The translations under genes and the position numbers were made by a program. Under the pieces are notes generated by a model. That model was not told where the DNA came from, did not search any database, and saw only the letters and a list, made by a program, of their open reading frames with translations. From T1Sed10-7 sp047921175 (GTDB lineage Bacteria; Actinomycetota; Nitriliruptoria; Nitriliruptorales; Nitriliruptoraceae), in the NCBI GenBank assembly GCA_047921175.1, contig JBLRWQ010000011.1, positions 1-57,396 on the forward strand: a stretch of DNA of 57,396 bases, read 5' to 3'. Below, piece after piece: positions 24,263-32,755 of this stretch. The stretch's first letter is position 1. Every line of letters begins with the position of its first letter.

Positions 24263-25414
24263 ATGACGAGCCGGACCAGGACCGAGTCGCGACGGCGGGG
24301 ACGGCTCATCGCGTGGCTGCTGGCCGGTGCCGTGCTGCTGGCGGCCTGCGGCAGCGCGGACGAGAGCTTCACGCAGACCACCGCCGACAGCGGCTGGGAC
24401 CGGGACGACACCGGTTTCGACGCGGAGATGGGCGCGGCAGACATGGCCGAGGAGGCCATGGACGAGGCCGCCTCGGACGCGGACATCGCGCCCGTGCCCC
24501 CCTCGACCGGCGGACCGGTCCCGGACGGCATGCAGCGCGCCGTGATCCGCACCGGCACGATGCACATCCGCGCGCGTGACACCGCCGAGGTGGCCGAGAG
24601 GGTCGTCGAGGTGGTCGAGGACGCCGGTGGCTACGTGGCCGGCACCGACCTGACCCGTGACGCCGACGGGGTCGTCCAGGGCAGCTTCACCTTCCGGGTC
24701 CCCACCGAGGCGCTGACCGACGTGCTGGATGACGTCGACGCGCTGGCGGACGCGGTGCTCGAGCGGCGCCTGGACGAGACCGACGTCACCACCCAGCTGG
24801 TCGACCTGCAGGCGGAGATCACGAACCTCGAGGCCTTCGAGACCGAGCTGCGCGAGCTGCTCACCGAGGTCCGCGAGTCCGGCGCGGACGCCGAGGACCT
24901 GCTGCGCGTCTTCGACCGCATCAACAGCGTCCGCGGTCAGATCGACCAGGCCGAGGCCCGGCGCACGACGCTGACCGACCAGGTCGCGATGTCGACGGTG
25001 TTCCTGCGCCTGTCCCCGACCGCCTCGACCGGCCCGGTCACCGACCCCGGCTGGGACCCCGGCGGGACGGCCCGGGCGGCGCTGGCCACCACGGTGCGGG
25101 CCCTGACCAGCCTGGCGGACGCCGCGATCCGGATCGGCCTGACCATCCTGCCGGTGACGCTCCTGCTGCTGGCGCCGGTCGCGCTGGTGCTGTGGCTGAT
25201 CCGCCGCTGGTGGACGCGCCGGCCGCGGCCCGAGCCCACCACGGCGGCCTCCCCCGCCTGGGCCGCCCCGACCGGGACCCCGCCACCCCCCGCCGCGCCA
25301 ACGCGTGAAGCGAGCGTTGCCGCGCCGGCCACGCCCGCAACGGGCGACGCCGCGCCGGCCGACGCGGACCCCGACGGCCCCGACGACCCGGGCGACGCGC
25401 GACCGACCGGGTGA
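24263..25414 (+). CDS. DUF4349 lipoprotein
   Basis: Membrane protein of 383 residues. The signal helix ends VLLAAC, then comes an acidic, Met/Ala-rich linker. The DUF4349 region (about 88-255) includes VVEVVEDAGGYVAGTDL and a heptad-rich coiled coil (QLVDLQAEITNLEAFETELRELL split over two helices, then INSVRGQIDQAEARRTTL). A transmembrane helix near 300-322 and a basic-then-Pro/Ala-rich tail complete it. The family is often found in envelopes, but its function is not established. ATG 24263 has GAGGAGG upstream. It is divergent from kgd. Confidence 0.85.
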   Translation: MTSRTRTESRRRGRLIAWLLAGAVLLAACGSADESFTQTTADSGWDRDDTGFDAEMGAADMAEEAMDEAASDADIAPVPPSTGGPVPDGMQRAVIRTGTMHIRARDTAEVAERVVEVVEDAGGYVAGTDLTRDADGVVQGSFTFRVPTEALTDVLDDVDALADAVLERRLDETDVTTQLVDLQAEITNLEAFETELRELLTEVRESGADAEDLLRVFDRINSVRGQIDQAEARRTTLTDQVAMSTVFLRLSPTASTGPVTDPGWDPGGTARAALATTVRALTSLADAAIRIGLTILPVTLLLLAPVALVLWLIRRWWTRRPRPEPTTAASPAWAAPTGTPPPPAAPTREASVAAPATPATGDAAPADADPDGPDDPGDARPTG

Positions 25415-25508
25415 CGCACGCCGCGGACGGTAGGGTCGTCCCCGGCAGCCGGACCCGGGACGGGACCGGCTGCCGGACCCCCGACCGGTCGTCGAGGAGC
25501 AGGTCGCC

Positions 25509-27566
25509 GTGAGGTTCCGCGAGGTGCTCTTCCTGCTGCTCGGTGCCGGTGTCGTGATCGGGCTCGGCTACCTCGGCTACGAGTGGCTGCTGGCCACCAC
25601 CGCCGAGCCCGACCCGGCCGAGGAGGAGGTGGCCGCCGGCGCGAGCGAGGTGGTCGACGCCTACCTCGCTGCCTGGAACGGCGGCGACCTGGCCACGATG
25701 CAGGAGCTGGTCACGGGCGAACCGGCGGAGGACTTCGAGCGCCGCCACCAGCAGCTGACCGAGGCGCTGGCCCCCACCCGGTTCCAGGTCACCGCCGGGG
25801 AGCTGCGCGAGCTCACCGACGGCCGCGCCCAGGTCCCGCTGACCATCACGCTGTCGCCGGCGGCCGCGCCGCAACCGGTCAGCTGGGACTCGGCGCTGGT
25901 GCTGACCCGCCGGCAGGGCGAGTGGAGCGTGGACTGGTCGCTGTCGACCCTGCACCCCGAGCTACGACCCACCTGGGGCTTCGCGCTGGTGACCGAGGAG
26001 CTGGCACGCCGCCCGATCCTCGCGGCCGACGGCACGGCACTCGCCAGCGACGACGGGCGCTGGCTCGGCTTCGTCCCCGGCGGGATGGACGACCCGGAGC
26101 GCATCGTCGCCGCCTTCGAGCGTGCCCTGCCGGGCACGGGTGCGCTGGCGCAACGCGAGCTGAACCGGGAGCTCGTCGACGACTGGTACTACCCGGTGGT
26201 CGTCGTCAGCCAGGCGCGGGCCGATGCGGCCTGGAGCACGCTGCGCCGCACGCCGGGCATCGTGGAGCCGCGCACCCCGCCGGAGGACCAGCGTCGCGCC
26301 CTGCTGGACCTCGGGTTCGCCCAGCACCTGGTCGGGGTGGTCGCGGAAGCCACCGCTGAGCAGCTCGAGCAGCTCGCGGAGGAGGGGATCGAGGCGCCCG
26401 TCGGGACCCAGGTGCCCCAGTACGGCCTGGAGGCCGCCTTCGACGACCAGCTCACCGGCTCCGAGGTGGTCCGGGTCGGCCTCGCGGAGCTGACCGGCGG
26501 GGAGCTGACCGTCGAGATCGCCGAGGCCCAGGCGGAAGCCTCCGCCCCCGTGGCGACCACGATCGACCTCGCGGTCCAGCGCGCGATCGAGAACGCGCTG
26601 GCCGAGGTGGAATCGCCCGCCGCCATCGTCGCGATCGACGGCGCCGACGGCGCGGTGCTCGGGACCGCCAGCCGGCCGCTGACCGGCTACGACCGGGCGC
26701 GGGCCGGCCGCTACCCGCCCGGTTCGGTGTTCAAGCTGGTCACCCTGGAGGCGGCGCTGGCGGCCGGCTACGACCTCGACGACGAGGTGGCCTGCCCCGG
26801 TCGCGTGGTGGTCGGCGGCCTGGCCGTGCCCAACGCGGGCGGCTTCGACCTCGGCACCGTCACCCTCGGGGAGGCGTTCGCCGCCTCCTGCAACACCACC
26901 TTCGCGAGCCTCGCCGCCGAGCTCGGCGACGAGGCCATCGAGGAGGCCGCGGCCCGGTTCGGCTTCGACATCGAACCGCTGCACCCGCTGGGCGCCTTCG
27001 GTGGCAGCATGCCGACCCCCCAGGACACCGCGGAGCTGGCGGCGGCCGCCTTCGGGCAGGGCCGGGTCGAGGCCTCGGTCCTCCACCTCGCCGCCATGGC
27101 CGCCGCCGTGACCTCCGGGGTCTGGCACCAGCCGTACGTGCTGATCGACGAGGGTCCGGGCAGCTCCCAGGCGCTGGCGACCGGCGCGGCGGAGCGGCTG
27201 CGCACCGCGATGCGCTGGGTGGTCACCGAGGGGACGGGCACGGCCGCCGCGGTGGACGGGGTCGAGCTGCTGGGCAAGACCGGCAGCGCCGAGGCCGGCG
27301 ACGGGGTGACCCACGCCTGGTTCATCGGGGCGGCCGAAGGGCTCGGGTTCGCCGTCCTGGTCGAGGGGGGCGGCTCCGGCGGGCAGGTGGCCGGCCCGAT
27401 CGCAGCGCGGTTCGTGGAGGAGCTCGTCCGCCTGCGCAGCGGCGAGGTGGATCCCGCCGACCCGGCCGCCGCCGGCCCGACCTTCGCGCCGCCCGAGGGT
27501 GGCAACGACGGCGAGGGCGACGGGGACGACGCCGACGGCCCGACGGTCCAGCCCGAGGACGGCTGA
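25509..27566 (+). CDS. Class B penicillin-binding protein with NTF2-like domain
   Basis: Peptidoglycan transpeptidase, 685 residues. An N-terminal anchor helix (about 7-29) precedes a MecA_N/NTF2-like domain (45-150) and a dimerisation-type domain (160-330, starting ARRPILAADG). The transpeptidase domain has the SxxK motif SVFK (Ser406-Lys409), SCN (460-462) and KTG (590-592). The tail is Gly/Asp-rich. This layout resembles PBP2a-like or PbpA/PBP-lipo enzymes of actinomycetes. GTG 25509 was used, with GGAG upstream. A TAGGGT box at 25431-25436 could be its -10. Confidence 0.92.
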   Translation: MRFREVLFLLLGAGVVIGLGYLGYEWLLATTAEPDPAEEEVAAGASEVVDAYLAAWNGGDLATMQELVTGEPAEDFERRHQQLTEALAPTRFQVTAGELRELTDGRAQVPLTITLSPAAAPQPVSWDSALVLTRRQGEWSVDWSLSTLHPELRPTWGFALVTEELARRPILAADGTALASDDGRWLGFVPGGMDDPERIVAAFERALPGTGALAQRELNRELVDDWYYPVVVVSQARADAAWSTLRRTPGIVEPRTPPEDQRRALLDLGFAQHLVGVVAEATAEQLEQLAEEGIEAPVGTQVPQYGLEAAFDDQLTGSEVVRVGLAELTGGELTVEIAEAQAEASAPVATTIDLAVQRAIENALAEVESPAAIVAIDGADGAVLGTASRPLTGYDRARAGRYPPGSVFKLVTLEAALAAGYDLDDEVACPGRVVVGGLAVPNAGGFDLGTVTLGEAFAASCNTTFASLAAELGDEAIEEAAARFGFDIEPLHPLGAFGGSMPTPQDTAELAAAAFGQGRVEASVLHLAAMAAAVTSGVWHQPYVLIDEGPGSSQALATGAAERLRTAMRWVVTEGTGTAAAVDGVELLGKTGSAEAGDGVTHAWFIGAAEGLGFAVLVEGGGSGGQVAGPIAARFVEELVRLRSGEVDPADPAAAGPTFAPPEGGNDGEGDGDDADGPTVQPEDG

Positions 27567-27631
27567 GCCCCGAACCTGCGCCGACGACCGACCCGAACCG
27601 CGCACGAGGCACGTCGAGACGAGGGAGAGCG

Positions 27632-28210
27632 ATGCCCACCCTGCGCTTCACCGGTGACGAGGACGCCGACCGGCTGCTGAGCGAGAACCCCTTCGCGCTG
27701 CTGACCGGGATGCTGCTCGACCAGCAGATCGCGATGGAGGTGGCCTTCCTCGGGCCGTGGCGCCTGCAGGAGCGGCTCGGGGAGCCACTCACGCCCGCCG
27801 TCGTCGCAGCGCGCGACCCGGAAAAGCTCGAGACGCTGTTCCGCACCAAGCCGGCGATCCACCGCTACCCCGGCTCGATGGCGACCCGGGTCCAGGCGCT
27901 GGCGAGCCACCTCGTCGAGCACCACGATGGCGAGGCCGCGGACGTGTGGCAGGGGGCGGCGGACGGTCGCGATCTCAAGCGACGCCTGACGGCGCTGCCG
28001 GGCTACGGGGAGCAGAAGGCCCGCATCTTCATCGCGCTGCTCGCCAAGCGCTGTGGGGTCACCCCGGACGGCTGGGAGGCGGCGGCCGGCGCGTACGCCG
28101 AGCCGGGCTACCGCTCGATCGCCGACGTCGTGGACGCCGACAGCCTGCAGCAGGTGCGCGAGTCCAAGCAGGCGGCGAAGGCCCGCGCGAAGGCCGCCTC
28201 AGACGGCTGA
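27632..28210 (+). CDS. HhH-GPD-type base-excision repair protein
   Basis: A 192-residue DNA-repair-like protein. FALLTGMLLDQQIAMEVAF resembles the start of the HhH-GPD glycosylase fold. The helix-hairpin-helix is LTALPGYGEQKARIFIALL (about 117-135), followed by the conserved Gly-Trp segment (TPDGWEAAAG). The family is short, lacks a full glycosylase domain, and its lesion specificity is not known. Its ATG follows GAGGGAGAGCG. It sits 65 bp after the PBP gene on the same strand. Confidence 0.82.
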   Translation: MPTLRFTGDEDADRLLSENPFALLTGMLLDQQIAMEVAFLGPWRLQERLGEPLTPAVVAARDPEKLETLFRTKPAIHRYPGSMATRVQALASHLVEHHDGEAADVWQGAADGRDLKRRLTALPGYGEQKARIFIALLAKRCGVTPDGWEAAAGAYAEPGYRSIADVVDADSLQQVRESKQAAKARAKAASDG

Positions 28211-28223
28211 GCGAGACGCCGGC

Positions 28224-28382
28224 TCACTCCGGGGCGACGGTGAGCGAGAACAGCACCATCGTCGCCAGCCCCATCGCGAGGATGCCCGCCGGCGGCCACC
28301 CCCAACCGCGGCTGTACGGCCACACCGGCATGACCGCGATCACCAGCAGCGCCAGCAGGACGGTGGGAACGACCTGGATCAT
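28224..28382 (-). CDS. DUF3309 small membrane protein
   Basis: A 52-residue protein with two hydrophobic helices separated by the family motif PVWPYSRGWGWPPAG, as in DUF3309 proteins (usually PTWPYSRGWGYGPSG). Its ATG overlaps the stop of the upstream flavoprotein by ATGA, so it is translated from the same message. The function is unknown. Confidence 0.85.
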   Translation of the reverse strand: MIQVVPTVLLALLVIAVMPVWPYSRGWGWPPAGILAMGLATMVLFSLTVAPE

Positions 28383-29755
28383 CGGGCCGCCTCGCGGACC
28401 TCGCCGTCGAGCTTGCGCGCGGCGATCAGTACCGGGTCCCACACGGGCGAGAACGGCGGCGCGTAGGCCAGATCCATGTTGAGGAACTCCTCCACGCGCA
28501 TGTCGTTCCACAGCGCGGTCGCGAACACGTCGATGCGCTTGGCGGCACCTTCACGTCCGACGATCTGCGCGCCGAGCAGTCGGCCGGTGTCCGCCTCGGC
28601 GACGACCTTGATCGTGATCGGCTGCGCGTCCGGGTAGTAGTGCGCGCGGGTCGTGCCGGTGATGGTCGCCGCCACGGGCGCGAACCCGGCGGCACGCGCC
28701 GCCTCCTCCCCGAGCCCGGTGCGGGCGATCTCCACCTCGCAGACCTTGGTCACCGCGGTCCCGAGCACGCCGGGGAAGCCGCCGTAGCTGCCACCGAGGT
28801 TGAGCCCGGCGATGCGGCCCTGCTTGTTCGCGATCGTACCCAGCGCGATCGAGACCGGGCCGCGGGTGACGCGGTGGAAGGTCTCGGCGCAGTCGCCGGC
28901 GGCCCAGATCCCCTCGACCGGGGTGCGCATGCGCCGGTCGGTGACGATGCCGCCGGAGGGCCCGATGGGGATCCCGGCGTCACGGGCCAGGTCGGAGTTG
29001 GGCCGCGTCCCGGTCCCGAGCACCGCGATGTCCGCCTCGAGCCGCCCGGCGGAGGTCACGACGGCGGTGATCCAGCCATCCTCGCCGGTCTCGACCGCCT
29101 GGACGGCCGCACCGAGGTGGAGGTGGATCCCCATGCGCTCCATGGCCTCGGCCACGAGCTGGCCCATGTCGGGGTCGAGCGTGGACATCGGCTGGTCCGC
29201 GAGCTCGACCACGTGGACCTCCAGGCCACGCAGCAGCATCGCCTCGGCCATCTCGATGCCGATGTAGCCGGCTCCGATGACCACCGCCCGCCCCGGCCGG
29301 CGGACCTCGAGCGCGTCCAGCACGGCCTGGCCGTGGTCCAGGGTCTGCACCCCGAACACCCCGTTCGCGTCGATGCCGGGCAGCGGCGGGCGCATCGGCT
29401 TGGCGCCCGTGGCGATCAGCAGCTGGTCGTAGCGGTGCTCGGACCGCTCGTCCGCGTCGAGGTCGTGGACGGTGACGGTGCGGGCGTCGGTGTCGATCGC
29501 CACCACCTCGTGACGCATCCGCACATCGATCGCCTGCTTGTCCCGGAAGACCTCCGGCGCGCGGGCGATCAGCTCGTCGCGCTCGTCGATCAGCCCGGCG
29601 ATCCAGTAGGGGATGCCGCAGGCCGCGAAGGAGGTGAAGTTGCCCCGCTCGAACACGAGGATCTCGAGCTCGTCGGGCCCCTTGAGGCGGCGTGCCTGGG
29701 AGGCCGCGGACATGCCGGCGGCGTCGCCGCCGATCACGATCAGTCGCTCGGTCAC
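28379..29755 (-). CDS. FAD-dependent pyridine nucleotide-disulfide oxidoreductase, CoA-disulfide reductase/NADH oxidase type
   Basis: Soluble flavoprotein, 458 residues. The FAD motif is VIGGDAAGMSAASQARR (5-21). The redox Cys lies in FAACGIPYWIAG (about 40-51), the place of the single active Cys in CoA-disulfide reductases and NADH oxidases. An NAD(P)H motif VVIGAGYIGIEMAEAM follows, then GIWAAGDCAE and a C-terminal dimerisation domain. GTG 29755 has GAGGAG eight bases upstream; an ATG at 29866 would add a Cys-rich leader with no homology. It could reduce CoA, persulfide or O2. Confidence 0.87.
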   Translation of the reverse strand: MTERLIVIGGDAAGMSAASQARRLKGPDELEILVFERGNFTSFAACGIPYWIAGLIDERDELIARAPEVFRDKQAIDVRMRHEVVAIDTDARTVTVHDLDADERSEHRYDQLLIATGAKPMRPPLPGIDANGVFGVQTLDHGQAVLDALEVRRPGRAVVIGAGYIGIEMAEAMLLRGLEVHVVELADQPMSTLDPDMGQLVAEAMERMGIHLHLGAAVQAVETGEDGWITAVVTSAGRLEADIAVLGTGTRPNSDLARDAGIPIGPSGGIVTDRRMRTPVEGIWAAGDCAETFHRVTRGPVSIALGTIANKQGRIAGLNLGGSYGGFPGVLGTAVTKVCEVEIARTGLGEEAARAAGFAPVAATITGTTRAHYYPDAQPITIKVVAEADTGRLLGAQIVGREGAAKRIDVFATALWNDMRVEEFLNMDLAYAPPFSPVWDPVLIAARKLDGEVREAAR

Positions 29756-29797
29756 CGGGAGCTCCTCACTCGCTTCGTGGTCCAGGGGTCGCGCGGC

Positions 29798-29817
29798 GCA
29801 CCGGGACTTCCCGGTGC
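29798..29817. other. Short hairpin upstream of the flavoprotein gene
   Basis: GCACCGGG (29798-29805) pairs with CCCGGTGC (29810-29817) around ACTT. It lies in the 140-bp gap between the flavoprotein start and the end of the amino-sugar operon and may be a second terminator or a leader structure. Confidence 0.4.
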
Positions 29818-29871
29818 AGCCAGCGCCGCAGAGGCCGCCGGTACAACCCGGCGGTCCCCGCGACATACCCG

Positions 29872-29898
29872 AGCACCGTAGCCACCGGCGACGGTGCT
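29872..29898 (-). terminator. Hairpin at the end of the amino-sugar operon
   Basis: AGCACCGT (29872-29879) and ACGGTGCT (29891-29898) pair perfectly around an 11-nt loop. It overlaps the stop codon of the decayed dehydrogenase, the last gene of the long leftward operon. Confidence 0.5.
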
Positions 29899-30720
29899 AC
29901 CGGTACCGCAGGACGACCTTGACCGGCGGTGCGCGGTCGGTGTCGATCAGGCTGTAGGCCTCGGACGCAGCGTCGAAGGCGAAGGACGGGCCGAGCAGCC
30001 GTTCGACCTGCAGTGCCCCCGAAGCCAGCAGCTCGAGCGCCGTCCCGGCGATCCGGTCGCGGTCCCATCGAGGGTGATCACGATGCGCGCAGTCCCACAC
30101 CCCCATGCTGGAGACGAGCTGCGGCCGGTTGTGATGCCACTCCTCGCCGAGCCGCAGGGCGGGTGCTCCACCCTGCACGGATCCTGCGGAGACCACCGTG
30201 CCTCCCACGCGCACGGCGGCGATCGCCTCGTGCAGGGCACCGTCGACACCTGAGGTCTCCACGACGGTGCCTGCTCCACACGCGACCCCGCGTCCATCGA
30301 GCCGCTGCTTGACCCCGACCGCCACCCGCTCGGTCATCGGGTCGATGACGTCGTCTGCCCCGAGCTGGCGGGCGAGCACGCGCCGCTCCTCGATCGGATC
30401 CACGGCGATCACGGTCGTAGCCCCGTCGGGTCTGGCGAGCTGCACGGTCAGCAACCCGATCGCACCAAGCCCCGAGCCGACGACCCGGTCACCGAGCTTG
30501 ATCCCCGCGTCGTGGGTGGTGACCAGGGCGACACCGGTCAGCGCGGCGAACAGCCCGACCTCCGCAGGCAGACCATCGGGCAGCCGCTGGGCCGGGTAGC
30601 CGAGAGCGCCTGGCGATGCGAGATCGACCACAGCTTCCTCGGCATGGGGGATAGCTGCGTGTACCAGGTCGCCGATGGCCGCCTGCGGGGTGCGCTCGCG
30701 ACGAGCTGACGGGCGGTCAT
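29897..30720 (-). pseudogene. Zinc-type (MDR) dehydrogenase with internal deletion
   Basis: The 5' end still overlaps the upstream stop by ATGA (30720) and encodes MTARQLVASAPR, a plausible start for a medium-chain dehydrogenase. After about 12 codons the matching frame shifts. The other frame resumes at QAAIGDLVHAAIPHAEEAVV and continues through the Rossmann domain (DRVVGSGLGAIGLLTVQLA) to the normal end. About 75-100 residues of the GroES-like catalytic domain are missing. The original frame stops after 60 codons. An internal GTG at 30631 could only give a 244-residue cofactor domain. I call it a recent deletion-frameshift pseudogene; a sequencing error cannot explain the missing domain. 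Confidence 0.75.
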
Positions 30721-31757
30721 CGGGTCTCGGTCACCTTCTGCAGGCCACTCGGGCGGTCAACGTCCAGCCCCCGGGCCTGCGCGAGACGAAGGCTGAGGAC
30801 CTGGGCCGGGATGATCGCCGTGAGCGGGGAGAGCCACTCTGGCACGCCGGCGGGAACCGGGAGTGGGAGGTCCGCCTGTTCCAGCGCTGCCGGATCGTCC
30901 GACACGATCATGAGTCGCGCTCCCCGCTGACGGAGGCGGTCAGCGACGTCGAGGACATCTGCGGCGACCACTCCGGTCGGAGCGAGCAGCAGGGCAGGGA
31001 CCCGCCAGCTCATCGCCGCGACCGGCCCGTGGAGCAGGTCCGCGGAGGAGTAGGGCTCGGCCGCGAGACCCGTGAGCTCCTTGAGCTTCAGAGCCGCCTC
31101 GAAGGCGGTGCAGTAGTTGAAGCCGCGGCCTACGACCGCCAAGGCGGCCGCCTCACCGAGCCACGTCGGCACCTTCACCTGCGCCAGCGACCGCTCGATC
31201 ACCACCGTCAGGCGGTCCAGGGCCAGCGCGAGCTCGGCGGCGTCGCCGGAGTCCGGGTCCAACGCGAGCGACAGGCGCGCGAGCGCGACCAGCGACGCCG
31301 TGTAGGTCTTGGTGGCGGCGACCGCATGCTCCTCTCCGGCGTGCAGGTCCACGACGGCACCCGCAGCAGCGGCGAGGGGCGAGGCCGGGTCGTTGGTCAG
31401 AGCGAAGGTCGGCCGTCCCTGGCGGTTCGCCTCCTCCAGGACCCCCACCACATCGGGGGAGCGCCCCGACTGCGAGATCGCGCCGACGGCGAGGCCGTCG
31501 AGCCGAGGAGGTCGCCGGTAGCGGGTGAACAGCGAGGGAGTCGCCAACCCGACCTGCAGCCGATTCCTCGCGCCCAGGAGGTACTGCGCGTACCGGGCGG
31601 CGTTGTCCGAGCTGCCGCGCGCTGCCAGCAGCAGGCCGTGGACGGACGTGCGGTCCCCGATCCGGGTTGCCAGGTCCCTGAGGACGGTGTCGTCGGCGGA
31701 GAGCAACCGACGCAGGGCTTCGGGCTGCTCGCGGATCTCGGTCTCGAGCGCGGTCAC
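30717..31757 (-). CDS. SIS-domain sugar-phosphate isomerase/deaminase (GlmS-C/NagB-II-like)
   Basis: A 346-residue protein with two SIS domains, like the isomerase half of GlmS. GLLLAARGSSDNAARYAQYLL and AISQSGRSPDVVGVLEEA form the first sugar-phosphate site. FNYCTAFEAALKLKELTGLAAEPYSSADLLHGPVA (two stretches) is the second, containing the conserved Glu and His. Next to nagA and an amino-sugar kinase, a glucosamine-6-phosphate deaminase role (NagB-II) is the best inference. GTG 31757 overlaps the preceding stop as GTGA. Confidence 0.82.
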   Translation of the reverse strand: MTALETEIREQPEALRRLLSADDTVLRDLATRIGDRTSVHGLLLAARGSSDNAARYAQYLLGARNRLQVGLATPSLFTRYRRPPRLDGLAVGAISQSGRSPDVVGVLEEANRQGRPTFALTNDPASPLAAAAGAVVDLHAGEEHAVAATKTYTASLVALARLSLALDPDSGDAAELALALDRLTVVIERSLAQVKVPTWLGEAAALAVVGRGFNYCTAFEAALKLKELTGLAAEPYSSADLLHGPVAAMSWRVPALLLAPTGVVAADVLDVADRLRQRGARLMIVSDDPAALEQADLPLPVPAGVPEWLSPLTAIIPAQVLSLRLAQARGLDVDRPSGLQKVTETR

Positions 31758-32755
31758 GAGCGAGTGACCTCCAGGGGCACCGGCACCCCAGACGCCGCCG
31801 AGCGCGCTGCGGCCAGGGCGACACGGGTGGCGAGGAGGCCGTCCTCGCCGTCCGCCAGCGGCGCCCCGCCCTGCGCCACGCACCGCAGGAAGTCCTCGAT
31901 CATGAGCTGGTTCGCGTCCGAGCCCCACGCGGGCCACCCGAGGGGGCCTTCGGGGCCCCCGTGCACCACCAGGTGCTGGCTGAACGCGTCCACGCTGATC
32001 ACCCCCTGCTCGCCGATCAGCTCGAGCGTCAGTCCTCCCCAGGTGGGGTAGACGTCCGGCTTGCTCCACGAGCAGTCGATGGAGGCGAAGGTCCCGTCGT
32101 CGTAGGTCAGCACGACCAGACCGCCGGTCTCGACCGGGACCGTCTCCCCGTGCAGGATCCGGTTCGTCGCGGCGTAGACCTCGACGGGGTCCCGACCGAG
32201 CACCCACCGCAGCAGGTCGGCGAGGTGGACGACGTGGTCCATGAGCGCACCGCCGCCGGACTCGTCGGGATCCACGAACCAGGAGCGGTGCCGCATCGGC
32301 AGCTCCCCCTGGTTGGTGCCCTGTGCGGCCCAGACCTCGCCCAGCCCACCGGTGGCGAGCAGCTCCTGCAGCTGCCGCATCGGCGGGCTGGCGCGCATGG
32401 GGAAGGCGGTTGCCAGCGGCACCCCGGCATCACGACAGACCGACACGATCGCCGATGCAACCTCGTCGGTGGTCGCGAGCGGCTTCTCGCACAGCACCGC
32501 GACCCCGGCGGCCGCCGCCGCCTCGACGTCGTCGAGATGGCGCGCCGTCTCGGAGCAGACGATCACCGCATCGAGGCCCTCGTGCACCAGTTGCTCCCGA
32601 TCCCCGAACCAGGGGACGCGGTGCTCGTCGGCCCAGCGGCGACCACGGACCGCATCGCGATCGGTGACCCCGACCACCTCGACATCACCGCGACGGAGGT
32701 TGTCGACGTAGGCGTCGACGTGGAGATGCGCGACGCCGAGCAGCCCGACCCTCAT
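31754..32755 (-). CDS. Gfo/Idh/MocA oxidoreductase A
   Basis: NAD(P)-dependent sugar oxidoreductase, 333 residues. The Rossmann start is VGLLGVAHLHVDAY, where the usual GxGxxG is partly replaced, with Ala-His in place of Gly. The catalytic Lys lies in AVLCEKPLAT, and a His-containing motif ALMDHVVHLADLLRW sits in the C-terminal domain. It overlaps its neighbours by 4 bp on both sides. Two such enzymes in one amino-sugar operon suggest oxidation/reduction or glycoside cleavage of an unusual sugar. Confidence 0.85.
   Translation of the reverse strand: MRVGLLGVAHLHVDAYVDNLRRGDVEVVGVTDRDAVRGRRWADEHRVPWFGDREQLVHEGLDAVIVCSETARHLDDVEAAAAAGVAVLCEKPLATTDEVASAIVSVCRDAGVPLATAFPMRASPPMRQLQELLATGGLGEVWAAQGTNQGELPMRHRSWFVDPDESGGGALMDHVVHLADLLRWVLGRDPVEVYAATNRILHGETVPVETGGLVVLTYDDGTFASIDCSWSKPDVYPTWGGLTLELIGEQGVISVDAFSQHLVVHGGPEGPLGWPAWGSDANQLMIEDFLRCVAQGGAPLADGEDGLLATRVALAAARSAASGVPVPLEVTRS

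Noticed and set aside
20907..24266. A 1119-codon open frame antisense to kgd, and similar frames opposite copA, the E1-like gene and the S9 peptidase
   Set aside because: High GC at codon position 3 suppresses stops on the opposite strand. The translations are His/Arg/Asp/Gly-rich and match no family, while the sense genes carry intact catalytic motifs.
29756..29896. A small membrane-protein remnant between the flavoprotein and the decayed dehydrogenase
   Set aside because: One minus-strand frame reads TVLGYVAGTAGLYRRPLRRW, but there is no start or ribosome site and no family match; hairpins explain the region better.
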